DNA of 64,000 nucleotides. It comes from Mannheimia varigena. GTDB taxonomy: Bacteria > Pseudomonadota > Gammaproteobacteria > Enterobacterales > Pasteurellaceae. The translations under genes and the position numbers were made by a program. Positions 1 through 9,700 of this stretch are shown piece after piece. Position 1 is the stretch's first letter; every line of letters begins with the position of its first letter. The stretch is from NCBI RefSeq assembly GCF_013377235.1, contig NZ_CP016226.1:186001-250000 (forward strand). Reading direction: 5' to 3'. The notes below the pieces were generated by a model. It saw only the letters and a list, made by a program, of their open reading frames with translations, had not been told where the DNA came from and ran no database searches.

Positions 1-677
1 ACCAGTAGCTTTGTTCGATATCTGGGGCAGAGCGTTCAGTAGCCTTGATTTTCACCTCTTGCGGATCTTTCATAAAGCGGCGGGTAATGCGGCGAATCGG
101 CTCCGGCATTGTCGCAGAGAAGAGAGCCGTTTGGTGATCTTCCGGCAATTCTGCCATTACGGTTTCCACATCATCAATAAAGCCCATACGCAACATTTCA
201 TCAGCTTCGTCTAATACGATACATTTAAGCTCGGATAAATCTAAAGTGCCACGACGAATGTGGTCAAGAATACGGCCTGGTGTACCCACAACTACTTGCG
301 AGCCTTGTTTTAAGGCACGAAGTTGGATGTCGTAACGCTGACCACCGTAAACAGTAACCACACGAATGCCTTTCATATTTTTGGCGAATTGTTCGCAAGC
401 GTCTGCCACTTGGATGGCTAATTCACGGGTTGGAGCCATTACCAACATTTGCGGGTGGCGTTGAGCCGGGTCGATTTGAGCGAGTAACGGCAAAGAGAAA
501 GCGGCTGTTTTTCCGCTACCGGTTTGTGCCATACCTAACACATCACGACCGGCTAATAAATGCGGAATACACTCTTGTTGAATAGGCGATGGGTTCACAA
601 AGCCCATATCAGTTACAGCATCAAGGATTGATTGAGGAAGACCTAAGTCGGCGAAAGTTAAAGATTCAGTTGTCATA
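1..677 (-). CDS. deaD: DEAD-box RNA helicase DeaD/CsdA, N-terminal part (cut by window edge)
   Basis: ATP-dependent RNA helicase that unwinds structured RNA during ribosome assembly and mRNA decay, mainly in the cold. Reading minus from the ATG at 675-677 gives 225 codons with the whole first RecA-like domain: a Q motif near residue 30, Walker A AQTGSGKT near 50-57, APTRELA, TPGR, the DEAD box in VLDEADEML, and SAT (FSATMPEP). The second RecA domain and the C-terminal RNA-binding part lie beyond base 1. It follows nlpI and pnp on the same strand, the gene order of E. coli, which separates it from other DEAD-box helicases such as RhlB or SrmB. No frameshift is seen in the visible part. Confidence 0.93.
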
Positions 678-854
678 AAAAACCATTAAATTGAGAAAAC
701 CAAACGCAGAAAATAGGGTTATTTTCCGTTGGTTTCTAATGAAAAATATATTGTTGCCTAGTGTATAGGAAGAAAAAGAAATTTAGGAAGAGATATGAAA
801 TAAAGCGAAATCAACGCTTAACTACTTTAGAGGTATAACTCTAAGCCCCTGAGT

Positions 855-900
855 ATAAGCGGTCAATTTTGCAAATTTTTTTGCAATTTCAACCGCTTGT
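855..900 (-). terminator. Imperfect paired uptake sequences downstream of nlpI
   Basis: On the minus strand ACAAGCGGTT at 900-891 faces GACCGCTTAT at 865-856, with A/T-rich DNA carrying GCAA on both sides. The arms pair over about 15 of 20 positions, and the pair lies between the nlpI end and the deaD start. Confidence 0.55.
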
Positions 901-916
901 ATTGTCCTAATGTTCC

Positions 917-1840
917 CTATTCTTTATCAACAATGGGAGATGTTTGAGTCATACCACGAATTTGTGATAGTTCAAACAGGGCAAAACGATACTCAACGAA
1001 GTTAAACACTTGATTTGCTAAAGCAAGGCGGAAAAGGCTGATTGCCTCATCTTTATGATCTAATTTGAGTTGTTGTTTTGCTAAATAGAAATACGTTTCT
1101 GTCAGTATTTCTGCATATTGTGAGCTATTTTCTTTAGCTTCACTATCCATTATAGCACGAAGTTGAGCTAAATTTAGCTTGCCTAAAAAATAATTTACAA
1201 TATTTGTTCCCCAATAATCAGGAGAAAGGGCATTAGCTCTTTTTTGTAAATTATTTTTAGCCTCTGTTGGCGTAAGTTCCAGCTCATTAAAATAGAGCCA
1301 TAACACGCGATAAGGGTCTTTTTTATCTTCTTCGTAAAAACGTAATAAATCACGCTGAGATTCGGAGTAGCGACCACTATAGTAGAATGCCAATCCACGG
1401 TTTAGATAGGTATAGCTATATTCATTATCTAGCTCTAACACAGCATTAAAGGCATCAATGGAACTATCATAATCGCCTTCTAGCAGAAGATATAATCCCA
1501 TATAGTTATAAGCTGCTGCCATTCGTTGGTTAATCGAAATCGCTTGGGCAAAGTCATAACGAGCTAAAGACCATAATCCTAAACTATCGTAAATAACCCC
1601 TCTCTCAAAATAGAGATCGGCTTGTTCAGTTGGCGTTAATGGAGCTTCTTCCAATACTTGACTAAGCCTTACCATCATCGCTTCTTGTTCAAAACGAAGT
1701 TGAGGATTAAGTTCTGCTAATGCTAAGTTCTTTATAGAGACTAAATCAGAATAACGACCTGTACATCCTGTTAGCACTAAAACAGAAATTAAATTAAGTA
1801 AAAAGAAACGGATTCGAAACAACTTAAACAGTTGTGCCAT
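917..1840 (-). CDS. nlpI: Outer-membrane lipoprotein NlpI (TPR adaptor)
   Basis: 307-residue lipoprotein. In E. coli NlpI is an outer-membrane TPR scaffold that brings the endopeptidase MepS to the protease Prc and so limits peptidoglycan hydrolysis. Here a hydrophobic signal sequence ends in a lipobox (LTGC, Cys26), followed by helical repeats of TPR character (for example residues about 62-165, with AAAYNYMGLYLLLEGDYDSS). I take the ATG at 1840; a GTG three bases upstream (1843) also fits the AAGGA ribosome site. It sits between pnp and deaD as in enterobacteria. A MepS-like protein is encoded at the far end of this window. The C-terminus is divergent, as usual for Pasteurellaceae. Confidence 0.9.
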   Translation of the reverse strand: MAQLFKLFRIRFFLLNLISVLVLTGCTGRYSDLVSIKNLALAELNPQLRFEQEAMMVRLSQVLEEAPLTPTEQADLYFERGVIYDSLGLWSLARYDFAQAISINQRMAAAYNYMGLYLLLEGDYDSSIDAFNAVLELDNEYSYTYLNRGLAFYYSGRYSESQRDLLRFYEEDKKDPYRVLWLYFNELELTPTEAKNNLQKRANALSPDYWGTNIVNYFLGKLNLAQLRAIMDSEAKENSSQYAEILTETYFYLAKQQLKLDHKDEAISLFRLALANQVFNFVEYRFALFELSQIRGMTQTSPIVDKE

Positions 1841-1922
1841 CACTGAATATCCTTATTAAGGAACACTAAAAAACTGAATAACGGACAATATAAAGTCCGT
1901 TATTCACCTTTATAATTCAGAA

Positions 1923-4073
1923 CTAAATATTCTCTTGTTCTGTTGCTACAACCTCTTCAGATACAGTTTCTTCTGCATTCACTTCTGAATTTGTGTTGTT
2001 AAGATCTTTCATTGTTAAGCGGATGCGACCTTGACGGTCGATTTCTACCACCTTCACTTGTACCTCTTGACCAACTTGTAGGTAATCCGCTACACGCTCT
2101 ACACGCTCGTTAGTAATTTGTGAAATGTGAACTAAGCCCTCTTTACCGCCTAGGATTGACACAAATGCACCGAAATCAACAACACGGGTTACTTTACCGT
2201 TGTAGATTTGGTTTACTTCCACTTCTGCTACAATTTCTTCGATACGAGCCATTACTGCTTTCGCTGCGTTGCCGTCAGTTGCGGCAATTTTCACTGTACC
2301 GTCATCATCAATATCAATTGAAGTATTGGTTTCTTCGGTTAATGCACGGATAGTTGCACCACCTTTACCAATCACATCTTTGATTTTCTTCGGATCGATC
2401 TTCATCGTGTGAATACGTGGAGCGTAGTCAGAAATATCTGAACGTGGAGCAGGAATTGCTTGTTCCATTACGCTTAAAATGTGCATACGAGCACCTTTTG
2501 CTTGGTTTAACGCAATTTGCATAATTTCAGGCGTGATACCTTCAATTTTAATATCCATTTGTAGTGCCGTAACACCATTGCGAGTACCGGCTACTTTGAA
2601 GTCCATATCGCCTAAGTGGTCTTCATCACCTAAGATATCTGAAAGAACCACGAATTTATCATCTTCTTTCACTAAGCCCATTGCGATACCTGCAACAGCT
2701 GCTTTAATTGGCACGCCTGCGTCCATTAACGCCAGTGATGCACCACAAACAGATGCCATTGAAGATGAACCGTTTGATTCAGTAATTTCTGAAACTACAC
2801 GTACTACATACGGGAACTCTTCCGCCGTTGGCATTACCGCTAACACACCACGTTTTGCTAAACGACCGTGACCGATTTCACGGCGTTTTGGCGAGCCGAT
2901 ACGGCCGGTTTCTCCCACAGAATATGGAGGGAAATTGTAGTGGAATAAGAAACGGTCTGATTTTTCGCCCGTTAATTCATCAATGATTTGAGCATCACGC
3001 TCTGTACCTAAAGTGGCCACCGCTAACGCTTGAGTTTCGCCACGAGTGAAGATTGCAGAACCGTGAGTACGAGGTAATACACCAGTGCAAATATCTAACG
3101 CACGAACAGTATCCACAGTACGACCGTCAATACGAGGTTCACCTGCGATGATACGGCTACGAACGATTGAGCTTTCTAGCGAAGTAATAATATCAACGAT
3201 TGCACCCTCAGATACGGTTTCATCTTCTGCTGTTAGGGTTGCGATCACTTCTGCTTTAATCGCATCAATTTGCTCATAACGAGCTTGTTTTTCAGTAATG
3301 CGGTAAGCATCACCGATACGAGCTTCAGCTAAGGCTTTCACTTTGTTGATCAAATCAGTATTTGGAGCCGGTGCAGTCCAATCCCAACGTGGTTTGCCCG
3401 CTTCTTTTACGAACTCTTTAATGTTCTCAATTACCACTTGTTGTTGCTGATGACCGAACACTACCGCAGAAAGCATTTGCTCTTCAGTTAAAATATCCGC
3501 CTCAGATTCCACCATTAATACGGCTTTATCAGTACCTGCAACCACTAAATCTAAACGACTGATTTTTTGTTCTGAAGTGGTTGGGTTTAATACGAATTGA
3601 TCGTTAATGAAACCAACACGAGCTGCACCGATTGGGCCGTTAAATGGCACGCCTGATAATGATAATGCTGCTGAAGCACCAATCATTGCCACTAAGTCTG
3701 GGCTGATTTGTGGGTTTACCGATACGACGGTTGCAATTACTTGAATTTCATTAAAGAAACCTTCTGGGAATAATGGGCGAACAGGGCGGTCGATAAGTCG
3801 TGCCACTAAAGTTTCGCCTTCAGATGGACGACCTTCACGTTTGAAGAAACCACCCGGGATGCGACCTGCCGCGTAAGTACGCTCTTGGTAATCTACTGTT
3901 AATGGGAAGAAATCTTGACCTTCTTTCACATCTTTTTTTGCCACAACGGTAACAAATACGGTTGTATCGTCCATACTTGCCATTACTGCCGCCGTTGCTT
4001 GGCGTGCGATAGCACCTGTTTCTAATGTTACGGTATGCTGACCGTATTTAAATTGTTTAACAATTGGAGTCAT
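1923..4073 (-). CDS. pnp: Polyribonucleotide nucleotidyltransferase (PNPase)
   Basis: Phosphorolytic 3'-5' exoribonuclease of the RNA degradosome that also adds heteropolymeric tails. The 716 residues cover the family layout: a first RNase PH domain (about 10-145), a helical linker, the catalytic second RNase PH domain (about 310-500, with the acidic DILGDEDHLGDMDFK active-site stretch), a KH domain with VIGKGG near 565, and an S1 domain beginning GKVTRVVDFGAFVS near 630. The acidic C-terminal tail is low-complexity. Length is close to the E. coli protein (711). rpsO, which usually precedes pnp, is absent; parC is divergent instead, so pnp has its own promoter region in 4074-4375. Confidence 0.97.
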   Translation of the reverse strand: MTPIVKQFKYGQHTVTLETGAIARQATAAVMASMDDTTVFVTVVAKKDVKEGQDFFPLTVDYQERTYAAGRIPGGFFKREGRPSEGETLVARLIDRPVRPLFPEGFFNEIQVIATVVSVNPQISPDLVAMIGASAALSLSGVPFNGPIGAARVGFINDQFVLNPTTSEQKISRLDLVVAGTDKAVLMVESEADILTEEQMLSAVVFGHQQQQVVIENIKEFVKEAGKPRWDWTAPAPNTDLINKVKALAEARIGDAYRITEKQARYEQIDAIKAEVIATLTAEDETVSEGAIVDIITSLESSIVRSRIIAGEPRIDGRTVDTVRALDICTGVLPRTHGSAIFTRGETQALAVATLGTERDAQIIDELTGEKSDRFLFHYNFPPYSVGETGRIGSPKRREIGHGRLAKRGVLAVMPTAEEFPYVVRVVSEITESNGSSSMASVCGASLALMDAGVPIKAAVAGIAMGLVKEDDKFVVLSDILGDEDHLGDMDFKVAGTRNGVTALQMDIKIEGITPEIMQIALNQAKGARMHILSVMEQAIPAPRSDISDYAPRIHTMKIDPKKIKDVIGKGGATIRALTEETNTSIDIDDDGTVKIAATDGNAAKAVMARIEEIVAEVEVNQIYNGKVTRVVDFGAFVSILGGKEGLVHISQITNERVERVADYLQVGQEVQVKVVEIDRQGRIRLTMKDLNNTNSEVNAEETVSEEVVATEQENI

Positions 4074-4375
4074 TCTGTTTTCCTTTTAAGAATTTACTAT
4101 TATTTTCGTTTTATTTTTCTAAATTGCGACTAGCAAAAAAACTCTCAAACACTAAAAGAATTTTTGATAGCCGCCTCTCAATGTAAAAAATAAAACTTGT
4201 CTATTGTACAGAAGTTTTCATAAAAAATCGCCTATTTTTTGCTTATGCAAGCGGTTATTTTTTGATGATTTTTTGCAAAATGATAAACAAAAATGACCGC
4301 TTGCGTTTCAAGCTAGACTAAAATCGTTAAATCGTAGAAAATAACGCTCATTTTTCCAATAAGAATAAATTAGAA
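4074..4375. promoter_or_regulatory. Divergent pnp / parC intergenic region with a paired uptake sequence
   Basis: 302 bases without a gene, carrying start signals for pnp (minus) and parC (plus). It is very AT-rich. Its one clear structure is a head-to-head pair of uptake sequences: GCAAGCGGTTATTTTT at 4247-4262 and its near-complement at 4289-4304 (one G-T pair), around a 26-base loop. No small ORF or RNA gene is visible. The long 5' leader expected for pnp, which is autoregulated in E. coli, may lie in 4074-4200, but I see no conserved hairpin there. Confidence 0.6.
4247..4304. repeat. Inverted pair of uptake signal sequences in a divergent promoter region
   Basis: Two copies of the Actinobacillus-type uptake core (AAGCGGT) face each other with 16-base arms that pair with a single G-T exception. 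Such pairs usually lie at gene ends and act as terminators; this one lies between two divergent starts. Confidence 0.8.
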
Positions 4376-6622
4376 ATGACGACTGAAATCAATTATGAAG
4401 GCATTGAACAGATGCCGATTAAGCGTTTTACCGAAGACGCTTACCTCAATTATTCAATGTATGTAATTATGGACAGGGCATTGCCGTTTATCGGTGATGG
4501 CTTAAAACCTGTGCAACGCCGTATCATCTATGCAATGTCGGAATTAGGCTTAAACGCCTCGGCAAAATATAAAAAATCCGCTAGAACGGTGGGGGATGTG
4601 TTAGGTAAATTCCACCCACACGGCGACAGTGCCTGTTATGAGGCAATGGTGTTAATGGCTCAGCCGTTCTCTTATCGCTATCCATTGGTTGATGGACAGG
4701 GGAACTGGGGTGCACCGGACGATCCGAAATCCTTCGCCGCAATGCGTTATACCGAATCCAAACTCTCTAAAATCGCAGAAGTATTGTTAGGCGAATTGGG
4801 GCAAGGAACAGTTGATTATCAGCCGAATTTTGATGGTTCGTTGGAAGAGCCTAAATATTTACCAGCTCGTTTGCCACATATTTTGCTTAACGGTACGATG
4901 GGGATTGCGGTGGGAATGGCAACGGATATTCCGCCGCATAATATCAATGAACTTGCTGATGCGAGCGTGATGTTATTGGATAACCCAAACGCCACCTTAG
5001 ACGATATTTTGACAGTTGTACAAGGGCCGGATTACCCAACTGAGGCAGAAATTATCACGCCAAAAGCAGAAATTGCAAAAATGTATGAGCAAGGTCGTGG
5101 TTCGATTAAAATGCGTGCGGTGTGGAAAAAAGAAGAGGGCGAAATTGTGATTTCCGCTTTACCGCACCAAGCCTCGCCATCCAAAATTATCGAGCAAATT
5201 GCCACTCAAATGCGGAATAAAAAATTACCGATGGTGGATGATATTCGTGATGAATCTGACCACGAAAACCCGATTCGTATTGTGATTGTGCCACGCTCAA
5301 ATCGCATTGATTTTGAAGCCTTAATGGATCATCTTTTTGCCACGACCGATCTGGAAAAAAGTTATCGAGTCAATATGAATATGATTGGCTTAGACGGCAA
5401 GCCGGCAGTAAAAAATTTACTGACGATTTTAACAGAATGGCTCACATTCCGCCGCACAACAGTCACTCGCCGCTTAAATTATCGTTTGGATAAAATTTTA
5501 AGCCGTTTGCATATTTTAGACGGCTTGATGATCGCCTTTTTGAATATTGATGAAGTGATTGAGATTATCCGCAACGAAGATGAGCCGAAAGCAGAATTAA
5601 TGGCACGCTTTAATTTGACCGATATTCAAGCTGAAGCGATTTTAAACCTCCGCTTACGCCACTTGGCAAAATTGGAAGAACACCAATTACAAGCGGAAAA
5701 ATCAGAGCTTGAAAAAGAGCGTGATGAACTGCAACTGATTTTAGGCTCGGAACGCCGTTTAAACAGCTTAATCAAAAAAGAGATTCAGGCAGATGCGAAA
5801 ACCTTCGCCAGCCCTCGTCGTTCGCCATTAGTGGAGCGTGCTGAATCGAAAGCGATTGCCGAAAGTGATTTAACCCCAACTGAAGATGTAACAGTGATCC
5901 TCTCGGAAAAAGGCTGGGTACGTTGTGCCAAAGGACACGATATTGAGGTCGAAGGCTTAAGCTACCGTGCCGGTGATGGCTATCTCGCCCACGCACGAGG
6001 CAGAAGTAATCAACCAGTAGTCTTTTTAGACAGCACAGGGCGAGCTTATGCGTTAGATCCGACTTCATTACCATCGGCACGTTCACAGGGTGAACCACTG
6101 ACAGGCAAAATCACCTTACCTGAAGGGGCAACCATTCAGCAAGTGCTAATGGCAAATTCAGACACTAAAGTGCTGATGGCATCAGATTCAGGTTACGGCT
6201 TTATTTGTACCTTTGAAGATCTGGTTTCTCGCAACAAAGCAGGGAAAGCGGTCATTTCTTTAACAGAAAATGCAAAAGTGCTGCCGCCGCAATTATTGGA
6301 AAACGATGAAAATTTATCGCTAGTGGCGATGAGTAATGTCGGCAGAATGTTGGTGTTCCCTGTGAGCGAATTACCTGAATTATCGAAAGGTAAAGGCAAT
6401 AAAATCATCAATATTTCCGCAGTAGCGGCAAAATTGGGGGATGAGTACCTTGCTCGTTTATTGGTGATTAAACCGGCACAATCTCTCGTGTTTGTGTCCG
6501 GAAAACGCAAAATTACGCTCAAACCAAGCGATATCGACAACTACCGCGGCGAACGTGCAAGAAAAGGATCACAATTAGTGAGGGGATTAAGTACTAATTC
6601 TACGGTGGAGATTGTAGAGTAG
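4376..6622 (+). CDS. parC: DNA topoisomerase IV subunit A
   Basis: Cleaves and rejoins DNA to decatenate daughter chromosomes, with ParE. The protein is 748 residues against 752 in E. coli. The catalytic tyrosine is Y125 in AAMRYTESKL. The quinolone-resistance region reads HPHGDSACYEAM, with S85 and E89 at the positions of E. coli S80 and E84, so the common resistance residues are absent. N-terminal GyrA-like cleavage domain, then a coiled-coil segment (about 430-470) and the beta-pinwheel C-terminal domain from about 495. parE is not adjacent. The stop codon TAG (6620-6622) forms the start of a small perfect hairpin. Confidence 0.97.
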   Translation: MTTEINYEGIEQMPIKRFTEDAYLNYSMYVIMDRALPFIGDGLKPVQRRIIYAMSELGLNASAKYKKSARTVGDVLGKFHPHGDSACYEAMVLMAQPFSYRYPLVDGQGNWGAPDDPKSFAAMRYTESKLSKIAEVLLGELGQGTVDYQPNFDGSLEEPKYLPARLPHILLNGTMGIAVGMATDIPPHNINELADASVMLLDNPNATLDDILTVVQGPDYPTEAEIITPKAEIAKMYEQGRGSIKMRAVWKKEEGEIVISALPHQASPSKIIEQIATQMRNKKLPMVDDIRDESDHENPIRIVIVPRSNRIDFEALMDHLFATTDLEKSYRVNMNMIGLDGKPAVKNLLTILTEWLTFRRTTVTRRLNYRLDKILSRLHILDGLMIAFLNIDEVIEIIRNEDEPKAELMARFNLTDIQAEAILNLRLRHLAKLEEHQLQAEKSELEKERDELQLILGSERRLNSLIKKEIQADAKTFASPRRSPLVERAESKAIAESDLTPTEDVTVILSEKGWVRCAKGHDIEVEGLSYRAGDGYLAHARGRSNQPVVFLDSTGRAYALDPTSLPSARSQGEPLTGKITLPEGATIQQVLMANSDTKVLMASDSGYGFICTFEDLVSRNKAGKAVISLTENAKVLPPQLLENDENLSLVAMSNVGRMLVFPVSELPELSKGKGNKIINISAVAAKLGDEYLARLLVIKPAQSLVFVSGKRKITLKPSDIDNYRGERARKGSQLVRGLSTNSTVEIVE

Positions 6623-6636
6623 CTTCTACGAAGCTA
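6620..6636 (+). repeat. Mini-hairpin overlapping the parC stop codon
   Basis: Arms TAGCTTC and GAAGCTA with a TAC loop (7+3+7). The first three bases are the parC stop codon. A short A-run follows on the plus strand, so on the minus strand it would read as hairpin preceded by a T-run, not as a classical plus-strand terminator. Confidence 0.75.
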
Positions 6637-6666
6637 AAAAAATCCTCTAATCGTTTATATTTAAAA

Positions 6667-6718
6667 TACAAGCGGTCGGTTTTGCAAGAAATTCTGCAAA
6701 ACCGACCGCTTGTACGTT
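6667..6718. terminator. Bidirectional terminator made of paired uptake sequences (parC / ttrA)
   Basis: A perfect 20-bp stem: TACAAGCGGTCGGTTTTGCA at 6667-6686 pairs with 6695-6714 across an 8-base loop, followed by a T-rich stretch. It lies between the convergent parC and ttrA genes and contains two uptake cores in opposite orientation. Confidence 0.88.
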
Positions 6719-6722
6719 TTAA

Positions 6723-9700
6723 TTAGGCAATTTTTTCTACTTTCGCAGGAATTCCATTCCGCACAGCAGAGCCACATACCCAATCGAGCATTGGGGATTT
6801 CACGGTTCTGGTATGATCCACAATCGCTAAATCATTCAAGTTAATCCCTTTTTGAATCATCGGGTGAGCCGGCACTTCCACGCCGTTAATCGAGTAGGCA
6901 GTTGCCCCGTGTTGCTTATGGCCGTAGCCGTGCTCAATCGCAATCGTGCCTCGGGCAAGGCCGTCCAGTACCATAATTTGTACGTTCAGGCTGGCAGCAG
7001 GAGTGCTGAGTTTGACTAAATCGCCGTGCTTAATGCCTCGCTCTTTGGCATCTTCGCTGTGCATTGCCACAATGCCTTCGGGCTTGATCGAAAACAGTCG
7101 CAACTGCGGAATGACGCTACTCATAATGTTCGATTTAAACGAAATCAGCTTGAAGCCCCATTCCGATTGCGGATAGTGCTGTTCGAGGGTCGAGCCGTCC
7201 GCAAAACGTGGTGGCATATAGCTTGGGCAGCCGAGATAACGCTCGCCGTTGCTGTGGTGGCGGGCTTTTGAGACGGTTTCGTTCCAAATCTGCAAGCAGT
7301 TTTTCCATTGGAAGCCCATATTATCCTCTTTCCACGCGGACTCGTGCGGGGCAAAACGACCGCCTTTGCAATAGACATTCGCCACTTTCAGCACTTCTTC
7401 GGCTTTCAGCGTCTGTTGCAAGGTCGGCATCAAGCGTTGTACGCCGGTTAAAAGCAGATCTTGCTCGCTGGCATCGGGCGCCGGTTTTTCGCCGACAAAC
7501 GCAACGTTCGCCGCCGCACGCAGAAAATAATCTTCCGAACGGTTGAGCGGATAGGTGTTGCCGTCAAGGTCGGCAATCGCATTCTCGCCAAAGCCCGGCA
7601 AGCCCATTTTCTTCGCCACTGCAATCACAAAGGCTTCCATACAGACCGTGTCGCCCTCAGCGGTTTTGGCATTTTTAGACGGTACAATCGGGTGGCGAGC
7701 GGTGCTGGCTCGGGTCGGCACACCGCCCCACGGCGTTGAAAAGCCCCAGCTCTCGAAGTTGTGCGTATCCGGCACGATGTAGTCCGCCAGTGCGGTGGTT
7801 TCGTTCATAAAGGCATCAATCGCCACAAAGAGCGGTAGGATTTTCGGATCTTTTAACTGCTCCACCGCCAAGGCATTCATCGCCCCCAAGCCATAAACCG
7901 GATTGGTCATATGGCTGATCCACGCCTTCGCCGAATATGGATAGCCCTGCACCATTGAAGTGAACATTTCGGTAGTTTGCCCGCCGGTGAACGGATACCA
8001 CGCCCCTTTTGCCGGATACGGATTTTCGCCCTTCGCCACTTTCTGCTTGTATTCGCTTGAATTTTCGTAGGCTTTTTTACTGCGGGCAAGGTTCGTGCCT
8101 TTCGGTTTCACTTGGTTCGGGAAGTTCGCCAAATCGTAGCGTGGGCCATCGCCGAAATCTTTGAATTTACCCGCCCAGACCGACATTCCGCCTTTTTTGT
8201 TCATATTGCCGACCATCGCATTCAGCAACAAAATCGCCCAACTGGTATAGAAACCGGTGCTATGCATTGTGCCGCCGTGGGTAATGGCGTTGGCTTTGTG
8301 ACCGTGCGAGGTGAATTTTTTCGCCAAGTTTTGAATCACTTGCACCGGCACGCCACAGATCTCGCTGTATTCCGCTAAGGTTTTTTGTTGGGCGGACTCT
8401 TTCAGCAACTGCATTGAGGATTTGACCCGTACTTCCGTGCCGTCCAACAATTTTGCCATTTCATCAACAAAAATGACCGCTTGTAAGCAATCTTTCGCTG
8501 CCACCAGCTCGCCGGTTGCCTGATCTTTCACCACCATCGCATTCTCTTCCACTTTATCTTCGGGGTCGAGTTGCACTGCTTGCAGATCGGTAATGCGTAA
8601 CGCCTGCCCGAATTTCGGGTGTTTTTCGTCCGCCACAATCAAATGCGAAGCGTTGCAGTAGCTGGCGTGGTTGGCTTGGCTCATCGCCGACAGGCTTGGG
8701 CGAGAGAGATAGTCGGCGTTGAAACGGTCGTTTTCGATAATCCAACGCAACATCCCCATCACCAAGGCTAAATCGCCTTCGGGCTTAATTGGCACCCAGT
8801 TGTTGTTTTGGGTGGCGAGGGTAGAAGTCATCTCCAAGCGTGGAGCGACTACTACATAGCTGAAATTGTCGTCCGGACGGCGTTTGGCAAGCTGACGGGC
8901 TTGACGTTTGAACGGGTTGCCCGACTGTGCCGGCGATGTGCCGATAAACAGGATAAATTCGGCGTGATCCCAGTCCGGTTTGGCGTGCTGATTGTTCTCG
9001 AAATCTTTCATAAACGCCCCCGAACCGTTACGGTAGGAAGCCCCACAATACGCTCCGTGTTGGGAGAAGTTGATTGTGCCGAAACTGCGTTGGGCAAAGC
9101 GTTGCAACAACGGCTGACGACCTTCCGGGCCGGCAAAGGTGACTAGCAGTTGGTTGGCTTTCACGCCTAAATCGGGCTGTTTCGGGTTGATCGGCTCTTG
9201 CAGGTTGCGAATGGCTTTCAAGCCCTCCACTTCGCCCTCGCCGAACAGATTACCGCCATTCACCACTTCTTCCACTAACTGCTCAAAGCTAATCGTCTGC
9301 CACTTGCCCTCACCCCGTTTGCCGACACGTTTCAACGGCTGAGTAATGCGATACGGACTATTGATGCTGTCCAAAAATGCCGCCCCACGCGCGCAAGCGG
9401 TCGAACGGTTTTCAATCCCGCTTTCGCCCGCCAGCAACACTTCCGCCTTGGCAATCGGCATACCGAACGGCAGGGTTTTATCGCTCGATAACGGGTGGTA
9501 CGGATTGCCCGAAATGCGGATAACTTGATTGGTTTTCAAATCGACCCTCGCCCGCACGCCACACTGCGTCCAACAGCCCATACACTGCGTGTTGCACACG
9601 ATTTGATCAGGATTGCTCAACAGCTTGCCTTCAATCACCTGATATTCCGGCACAAGCGAATTGCCGTGAATCGGATCACGGGTTTTCTCGCCCGAAGTGC

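Noticed and set aside
1195..1398. Alternative minus-strand frame within nlpI
   Set aside because: It is a shifted frame of a well-supported gene with no features of its own.
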